DNA of 64,000 bases from Cymbidium sinense. Lineage: Eukaryota; Streptophyta; Magnoliopsida; Asparagales; Orchidaceae. The DNA is taken from NCBI GenBank assembly GCA_021442155.1, contig CM038228.1, positions 14,797,179 through 14,861,178 on the forward strand, given 5' to 3'. Under the pieces are notes generated by a model. That model searched no databases. It saw only the letters and a program-made list of their open reading frames with translations, and had not been told where the DNA came from. This document shows positions 58,181-64,000 of the stretch, in pieces. Position 1 is the first letter of the stretch. Each line of letters starts with the position of its first letter. The translations under genes were made by a program, and so were the position numbers.

Positions 58181-58642
58181 TCATGGACCAATGAGCCAAA
58201 CGTCCAAAAAGCATTGGTGTGTCATGAGGTACTCCACTGGATTGGTTCTTGAGATAAAGTTCACTTTATGAGAAAGCATGTAGTGTCGTAGCTTTTGAGA
58301 TGCAAAGATCAAAGCTAGGCAATGTTTCTCAATAGGTGGATAATTTGCTTTAGCAGGAATCAGATGATGGCTAAGGTAGTAGAGAGTACATTCCTTCCCC
58401 TCGTCGTTGGATTGGGCCAAGAAAGCACCGAGAGAGTCATCTAATGCAGCAGTGTAAAGGATCAATGACTTTCCTGGGATAGCAGCTGGGAGAACTGGCA
58501 GCTTCACCAAGTATTCTTTTATATCTTCGAATGCGTTCTGACACTTGTCATCCCATTTGAACTTGGTGTCCTTTTTGACAAGTGCTGAGAATGGCTTGCA
58601 TCTCCCTAATAAGTTTGAGATAAAACATCTTAGATATGCCAA
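58181..58642 (-). pseudogene. First RNase H and RT connection of element 2
   Basis: An open frame of 153 codons, the longest in pol. It starts within the RT thumb/connection (YLRCFISNLLGRCKPFS, FKWDDKCQNAFEDIKEYL) and runs through the classic gypsy RNase H (PGKSLILYTAALDDSLGAFL, LYYLSHHLIP, NYPPIEKHCLALIFASQKL, HYMLSHKVNFISR, NPVEYLM). The order and spacing fit Tat-type pol closely. The frame ends at a stop where SGRLAKW-like sequence is expected. The initial Met is internal to pol, not a real start. Confidence 0.88.
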
Positions 58643-59496
58643 CCATCCTTGAAAGGATCTGAGTTGAGTTAAACTCTTAGGAGGTAGAATTTTTAAGATG
58701 GCTTTGATCTTTTCAAGATCTATTTCTATTCACCAGTGTCGAACAACAAACCCAAGAAATTTTCTTGAAGCTACTCCAAATACACACTTTTGGGGATTCA
58801 TTTTGAGGTTATATTTTCTTAACTGTTCAAAAACTACTCTCAAGTCAAAGTGGTGGTCTTCTTTTTCTCTGCTCTTGACTATTATATCATCAACATAGCA
58901 CTCAATCTAATGATGGATGAGTTCATTGAAGATCTGAGTCATGGCCCTTTGGTATGTAGCACCAATATTTTTAAGGCTGAAAGGAATGACCCTATAACAT
59001 AAGATTTTGATCGGGGTTCAGAAAGCAGTGTTTCTTTCATCTTCAGGAGACATCTTAATTTGGTTATAGCCAGATAACCCATCCATGAAAGAGAAGATTG
59101 CATAAGATGAGGCAATGTCCACCATTAACTCTAGTATAGGAAGAGGAAACTCATCCTTAGGACATGCCTTGTTTAAGTCCCTAAAATCGACACAAATGTG
59201 AATTTGGCCATTCTTCTTCTTAATTGTGATGACACTAGCTAATCAAGTAGTATATTTTTCTTTCTTGATGAAACCAACATTGATCAATTTCTTGACTTTA
59301 GAAATGACATATTGTTCAATTTCAAATCGCATGCGTCTGGAGCTTGCTTAATAGGGGTAACATTAGGATCTTTTACTAGCTTGTGGACTGTAACATCAGG
59401 AGATAATCCAGGCATTTCTTCATAACTCCATGCAAAGAAATCTTTAAACTCACTCAATAGCCTAACTAAGTCATTGGTTTCTTCATCATTCAGCAA
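58643..59496 (-). pseudogene. Reverse transcriptase of element 2, degenerate
   Basis: Copies the element RNA into DNA. Motifs in order: DFFAWSYEEMPGLSPDVTVH and PIKQ (59,284-59,496), then, in another frame, ICVDFRDLNKACPKDEFPLP, FSFMDGLSGYNQIKMSPED (about 59,041-59,110), GATYQRAM, the catalytic box YVDD (58,886-58,897), LKMNPQKCVFGV and FLGFVV. The catalytic Asp residues are intact. Breaks: a frame change after PIKQ, a stop in KYTT*LAS, a TGA in place of an expected residue after VRHW, and others. An antisense frame at 58,698-58,898 is a shadow. Confidence 0.9.
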
Positions 59497-60428
59497 TGAA
59501 CTGATGTATGTTGGCGAGGATTTTCTTCTGTCCCGAGATTGATTTCTTTTAGCTTATCGATTGTTGAATGAATCTCCTCTTCAAACTCCGGTTGTGCCTC
59601 TTTGACTGGGAGATCATCTAGATCATCTAAAGTTTCTAAACATACATTTTTATAAGAGTTAGGGATGTGTGAGAAGAACCTATTAGATTCCAAATGGTTT
59701 GTAACAACTAGGTTATAATCTTCATCATCGACCAGACCCACTATACCAAATCCTAGTCCTACTCTTGATTGTGCTTCCCTGCCTGTATTATTCCATAGTT
59801 TTTCAAAATATTATGACTTGTGCTTGGACCAAGTGTTAGGAACTAAACCTTTTTGTATAAGATTTTGAACACAAGGAGAGTAAAAGTCAAAAGGTAATTA
59901 CATTAATTCTTTAAAAGTATCTTTCTCAAGTCCTAAATTGAGCTCTAAACTTGAGGATGATGAACCCAAAAAGAATCTCTTCTGCTTCATGTCATTCGAA
60001 GACTTAGGGACTTCCTTAACTACTAAACCTTCAACTTTCTGGGATGTAAGTGAGGTAAGAGCTAAGGTTCCCAACTGCTACCTAATAATTTCATATAAAC
60101 CAGATTCAAATACTTTGCTTTACTTGAAGGCCTAGTATTCATCTGTGGCTGAATCAGAAGTCACCTCCAATGGAACCCGCTGAGAGGGGTTGGCTAGTTT
60201 ACTAATCATGTTGGACTCATCCTCCAAGCTAGATTCCAAGTCTATGTGAATAGTAGGGGTACTCCTATGAACTGGAACATGACCTCTATTGGTTGGAGGC
60301 CAACTATAGAGTCTTCCACCTCTAAAAATGCCTCTATTTCTACCTCTGCCTCTGCTTGGTTGAGGGTGAGCCATCCTACCCACATGTCCATATGTTAGAA
60401 TGAACTGTGGGTGGAATGTGATATGCAT
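59490..60428 (-). pseudogene. Protease-RT linker of element 2
   Basis: A poorly conserved part of pol. It holds an acidic segment ending EINLGTEENPRQ (59,490-59,741), which in Tat-type pol stands just before the RT domain; a frame change separates it from the RT frame at 59,484-59,496. Further up is a basic, Gly/Arg-rich segment RGRGRNRGIFRGGR and DLESSLEDESNMIS (60,132-60,428). No catalytic motif is expected here. The plus-strand frame at 59,938-60,135 is a shadow. Confidence 0.7.
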
Positions 60429-60980
60429 ATCACTTCTTCTTCAATTCCCCTTTCTTGTGTACTTGGACTTTCTTTTTTCTCTTCATTTTCTTTTATCTTT
60501 TCTTTTGATTCATTTTCTTTTACTTTTGAATTTGCATTTAAATTTTGTCCAAGTTCACGAGAAAGGGTATTTTGAGAAAGATAGTAGGTCACATCTTCAT
60601 AGATCTCAACCTCTCTAACTGAGAATATCTTTTCATCCCCATTGACACGGTACTCAATTCCATCTTTTCTAAACTTGATGCACCGAAGAAGGGAGGATGG
60701 AACGATCTTATTTTGATGTACCAAGGCCTACCAAGAAAAATAGTGAATGAAGTATTCGAATCAATGATGTAGAACTTGGCTTTAGTCTTCCAGTCACCGA
60801 TCTCCAATGATAACACTATGAAACCTAAAGCCACTCTCCTTGATCATTGAATCCTCTCAACATCATTCTATCTGTTCAGAGAGTAGAGATGTCAATCTTC
60901 AAGTAGGCAAGGGTCTTTAGACTCATAATGTTTACTAATGCACTTGAATCCATGAGAACCCTGGTGAGTCTGAACCTATC
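60429..60980 (-). pseudogene. Aspartic protease of element 2, degenerate
   Basis: Would cleave the gag-pol polyprotein. It reads VLMDSSALVNIMSLKTLAYL near 60,905-60,965, at the place of the DTG/DSG active-site loop; here it is DSS, with Ser instead of the Gly. Then come LSLEIGDWKTKAKFYIIDSN, TSFTIFLGRPWYIK (60,589-60,834) with the second family motif (LLGRPW), and, after a frame change, VPSSLLRCIKFRKDGIEYRV and FSVREVEIYEDVTYYL (60,395-60,724), the usual tail. A Lys/Glu-rich low-complexity stretch follows (60,440-60,540). Confidence 0.82.
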
Positions 60981-62155
60981 CATGTCGACTGTAATGTATA
61001 GGGGATGGTTGTGCTCCAAGTCCCCAGTAGAAGGTCTTCATCTGTGAAGGTGATCCCTTGGGATTCTTTTGCATGGTGTGCTTCCTCACATATAACAGTC
61101 AGCTGAGCTAAGCATATTTCAGGATCAAGGAGGGCCTTGATTAGTGATTCCCTCATCTCTTTGGATAAGACAAGGGAATCATATATGCTTAGCTTATATG
61201 GCAACTTTCTTAGATGAGAAAGGACATTATAGTCCACCTTTGGCTAATCTTTTAGAAGCATATTCAAAGGTGGAGCATCTTGTGAAAGGGCTTCTCGATC
61301 TTCAGCACCAATGACTTATTTCTCTCTATCTAGAGGTGCTGCCCTAGGTGGTAAAACCTTGCCACTACGGAGGTTGACTTCGGTAATCTCTGGAGGCAAA
61401 GTGGTGGCAAGTTCTACACTGTGCTCACCTACAACTTCTCCTATGGGACAATAGATGATTCCAAGTCTATCTCAAGAGGTGAACCTATAGTATTCAGAGT
61501 TGGAAAGTCCAACTCTGAATCAGAAAGAGGAAGATCAAAATTATTATAGTTAATTATAATTGAAGAGTTATCTTTAGGAATAGAAGAAGATAACTCATCA
61601 GAAGAGACATAGATGCAATTCAAGTCAGGTTTATTCTTCAATTTCTTTGAAGTATTTGTGGGTACAAAGTAGAAGTCAAGTAGAGTGAGTGAAGTAAAGG
61701 ATTTGATGCCCTTATCCACTTATATAAGAGTTCTACTAGTAGAAGAAATAGAAGAGCTAGCTGAAATGGTAGAAATCACTGATGTGGAAGATGTAACTGA
61801 AGGTTGGAGTTTGGACACATTTGGTGGCTGTGCTAAGGGGCTATCCCAGTTGACACATGTTGTTGCTGCTACTGAGCTCCCACTTTCATAGAGTTGGCAC
61901 TGGCAACTTGCAAACCTTTCTTGGTGTTGGAGGTTTGAGCTAACTCAGGCACCTACAAGGAAAGCTTTTTGATCTTTTGAATTACTTTCTTAGGGGGTTT
62001 AAATAAAGAAATGTCCCAACCTTCTTTGATTTTGATAGGATCACTTGTATCCCCAAGGATTACCCTAATGGAACTAGAAGGTTGTTCCACAAAGTATTCC
62101 TTTGGGATAATGGCATCACCGATCTTGAAACTGTGTTCAAGTCAATCCTTGAATG
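60981..62155 (-). pseudogene. Gag-protease linker of element 2
   Basis: Degenerate coding sequence between the gag zinc region and the protease. Recognisable pieces are DEDLLLGTWSTTIPYTLQST (60,935-61,237) leading into the protease, and an acidic Ser/Asp-rich piece (61,441-61,719). Frames on either strand here have no family motif I can name. The frame at 61,685-61,891 (plus) is a shadow. Confidence 0.6.
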
Positions 62156-62520
62156 TAAAGTAATCCTCCAAAATATCGCCTAGCATACGGTGGTAAGGGC
62201 AAAAGTTTGAATCATGACTTTTACCTACTTCCTCCGATCTCCTAGGCTTAGGTAGCTAAAAATCAGTTTTCTTTAAGAGGTTCTTAAAGATTTTCTTGAT
62301 TACCTCCCTCTTAAAAGAATAAAGTTTGTTTAACTTATCTAATAGAGTAAGTGGACCATATCTACTTGGCGGCGGATATACATGCCACTGCTGCTGGTGG
62401 TATGGCTGAGGTGGTGACTGTTCTAGCCGTGGAGGCTACGGTGGAGGCCGGTATGGCTGCCTCGGTGGTGGCAAAGGAGGTGGAGACTACTGAGGTCATG
62501 GTCTCTCGGACTGATCTTTA
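62156..62520 (-). pseudogene. Gag C-terminal part: proline-rich segment and CPYHR zinc-like motif
   Basis: The minus strand reads a Pro/Gln-rich stretch (PPPLPPPRQPYRPPP, HQQQWHVYPPPSRYGPLTLL; about 62,345-62,485), then KLNKLYSFKREVIKKIFKNLL, then RRSEEVGKSHDSNFCPYHRM with LGDILEDYFTFKD (62,160-62,235). The CPYHR...G...ED pattern is the degenerate zinc-knuckle region of Tat-type gag. Stops are present. Confidence 0.75.
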
Positions 62521-63294
62521 GCTGGCTGCTTCCCCTTGTTAATCACTACTACTACTCCAAGTTTCTTCTCATAGACATTTTAGTATTTTTTGCTTTGACA
62601 ACTGATCTGGAAAAGGTAACTATTTGGCCTTTTCTTGTAGACTAGTCTCCTTGTTGATTAGCTTCTCAAATATCTTTATGGTGAAGCCCTTAAGCATGAA
62701 CGTGACCGAACCATGGATATTCTTCAAGAGAATCTCAATGGCATGTTGTTCAAACAATTATGGTTCACACTTCATACTCAGATTATGCCATCAAAGAATA
62801 TAATCAACAAGTGACTCACCGGAGTGCTATTGGGCTACAACGAGATAGCTTATAGTAACCCTTTGCTGAGCTCCAGAAAATCTCTTGATGAAGAGTTTCT
62901 CTAGTTCAACAAATATCTTTATTGAACCATTAGGTAGTTCAATAATCCAAATTAAAAGTGATACCCACTAGGCTACTAATAAAGAGTCTAAAGAGTAAAG
63001 CATCGCCACTGCAATAATAATGTGAGCTATATCCGCCTTTCACTACAAGCTCTTGATGGAAGGAGGCACAAAACTCTTAGGATATTGGATAACATCAAAT
63101 TCCTCTGGGTAGGGTCTACCCTTTAGAACTGATGATCCTCCCCGGGCTTGAGCTAAGGATTCCTTCACCTGTTGCTTAACCATGGATTTCTGATCTTTTT
63201 CATGTATGGAGATACTGTCCACTACTTTCATATGCAGACTAGTTCTATCTTGCTCAATAGGAGATAGAGTCTTAACTGGATCTAAAATATTCAT
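62521..63294 (-). pseudogene. Gag capsid-like core of element 2, degenerate
   Basis: Forms the particle that packages the RNA. Visible: KVVDSISIHEKDQKSMVKQQ, ARGGSSVLKGRPYPEEFDVI, QYPKSFVPPS (63,043-63,294), then two stops, then ELPNGSIKIFVELEKLFIKRF, VTISYLVVAQQHSGESLVDY, FEQHAIEILLKNIHGSV and FEKLINKETSLQEKAK (about 62,615-62,985). The spacing of the ...SIxxFxELEKxFIKRF and SLVDYI blocks matches retrotransposon gag. The part between FVPPS and ELPNGSI is out of frame. Confidence 0.85.
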
Positions 63295-63466
63295 TAGCTC
63301 AGTTCATTGAGCATTTAGGATGAAATGGGGGCTTCAAGCAGCACTGCTACCAACAAATCCTGCAATTACTTTACCATCCTATCAATTTGTTTGTCTTTAT
63401 GACTTTACCGTTGTCAGAGGTGATGGGCTGATTCTATGGTGTCTCCTTGATCAACCTCATCTCCTT

Positions 63467-64000
63467 TCATGGTTGCTCCTTAAGAAGAGAACCACTAGTT
63501 TCGACCATGCATATGCTAGTTGAATCCCCCATCAAGTCATCTTTATTAGGATCGAAGCTGAATCTTTCTTCATCAGACCATGCATATCCTAAGATCTCCT
63601 TTTTCTCCATAAAATAGTGTGCAACTATCTCATCTAAGGATCGATCTAACTCAATAGGTACAAATAGCATGGGCTGACCGGTGTGATCGGTATCATGCAT
63701 TGAGAGGCACTGAACCTCACTTGTAGATGGGGAGTCAATCATGTGTAGACTGTACTGACTAGATGAATGATAATCCTGACTGATACTAGCTGTTACAGGG
63801 GTAACAATCCTAGGATGATCCTTTACCATTGTTGCCACTGAACTGTCATCTTGAATATCTTTGATAGTCATCACCATCTCCACATCCGGCTGTATGGGTG
63901 GAGTTGGTGAAGGCACCATCACGATGGGTCGCCACTCCGCACTACCATGGTAAAGGTCGAAGGGAGAGCTTGGACCTACGATAATGGGTGGTGTAGGAGG
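63467..64000 (-). pseudogene. Gag N-terminal region of element 2 (partial)
   Basis: An open frame of 151 codons plus in-frame sequence to the right edge (PPTPPIIVGPSSP, SAEWRPIVMVPSPTPP). It matches element 1 at about 620-1,130: EWRP, VPSP.PP, GQP, VP, DRSLDEIVAHYFMEKKEILG, FDPNKDDL, TSGSLL. The region is Ser/Thr/Asp-rich with no known domain. From the spacing in element 1, the first ATG should be near position 65,200, outside the window. Confidence 0.75.

Larger units (their letters stand above)
45414..64000 (-). mobile_element. Element 2: 3' part of a giant Tat/Ogre-like Ty3/gypsy retrotransposon
   Basis: Read on the minus strand from the right edge: gag, protease, reverse transcriptase, RNase H, a second archaeal-type RNase H, integrase, a repeat-rich 3' untranslated region and a complete 3' LTR (I). 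Pol order and the dual RNase H identify the Tat/Ogre group of Ty3/gypsy elements. The LTR is the same family as that of element 1. The left flank of the LTR is GTAGG (45,409-45,413), inside copy H; the matching TSD should lie beyond 64,000. All coding parts have stops or frameshifts, so the copy is not autonomous. Confidence 0.88.

Noticed and set aside
63320..63523. Plus-strand open frames opposite gag-pol (also at 56,055, 58,698, 59,938, 60,400 and 61,685)
   Set aside because: They are antisense or frame shadows of the minus-strand gag-pol or repeats and show no family motif.
1..64000. tRNA, rRNA or other structural RNA genes of the host
   Set aside because: I found no cloverleaf with A/B boxes and no rRNA-like stretch by eye; a tRNAscan or Infernal run would settle this.

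Overview
The window is nuclear DNA of a seed plant, most likely a flowering plant with a repeat-rich genome. It is AT-rich, has no long intact reading frame, and almost all of it can be assigned to one family of very large LTR retrotransposons of the Ty3/gypsy type. I recognise no host protein gene, rRNA or tRNA, and I cannot name the species.

Layout. (1) 1-12,944, minus strand: the 5' part of element 1. It has a decayed ORF1/gag region (1-2,268), a 3.2 kb leader with about 30 tandem hairpins, a candidate primer-binding site, and a complete 7.5 kb 5' LTR (5,434-12,944). (2) 12,945-45,413: a nest of further LTR copies in both orientations: B (minus, truncated), D and F/E (plus), C (minus solo LTR inside F/E), G (plus solo LTR with an internal deletion) and H (plus). 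AT-rich tracts and two unassigned stretches separate them. (3) 45,414-64,000, minus strand: the 3' part of element 2. It has an 8.0 kb 3' LTR (I), a 2.8 kb 3' untranslated region of roughly 330-bp repeats, and a degenerate gag-pol in the order gag, protease, RT, RNase H, second archaeal-type RNase H, integrase. The element runs off the right edge and seems to have inserted into LTR copy H.

The second RNase H places the family in the Tat/Ogre group. LTRs A and I are collinear end to end, and solo copies C and G have near-matching 5-bp flanks, so the 7.5-8.0 kb LTR length rests on several copies. Adding the visible parts gives a full element of about 30 kb, which is an inference.

The most unusual signal is structural. 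The leader hairpins keep their loop while their stem sequences change on both sides. Three hairpins near the LTR 3' end and two foldbacks in U3 behave the same way between LTR copies. U3 also carries a dense array of TTGACC/GGTCAA (W-box core) words. All protein regions are broken, so these copies can move only if helped in trans, if at all.
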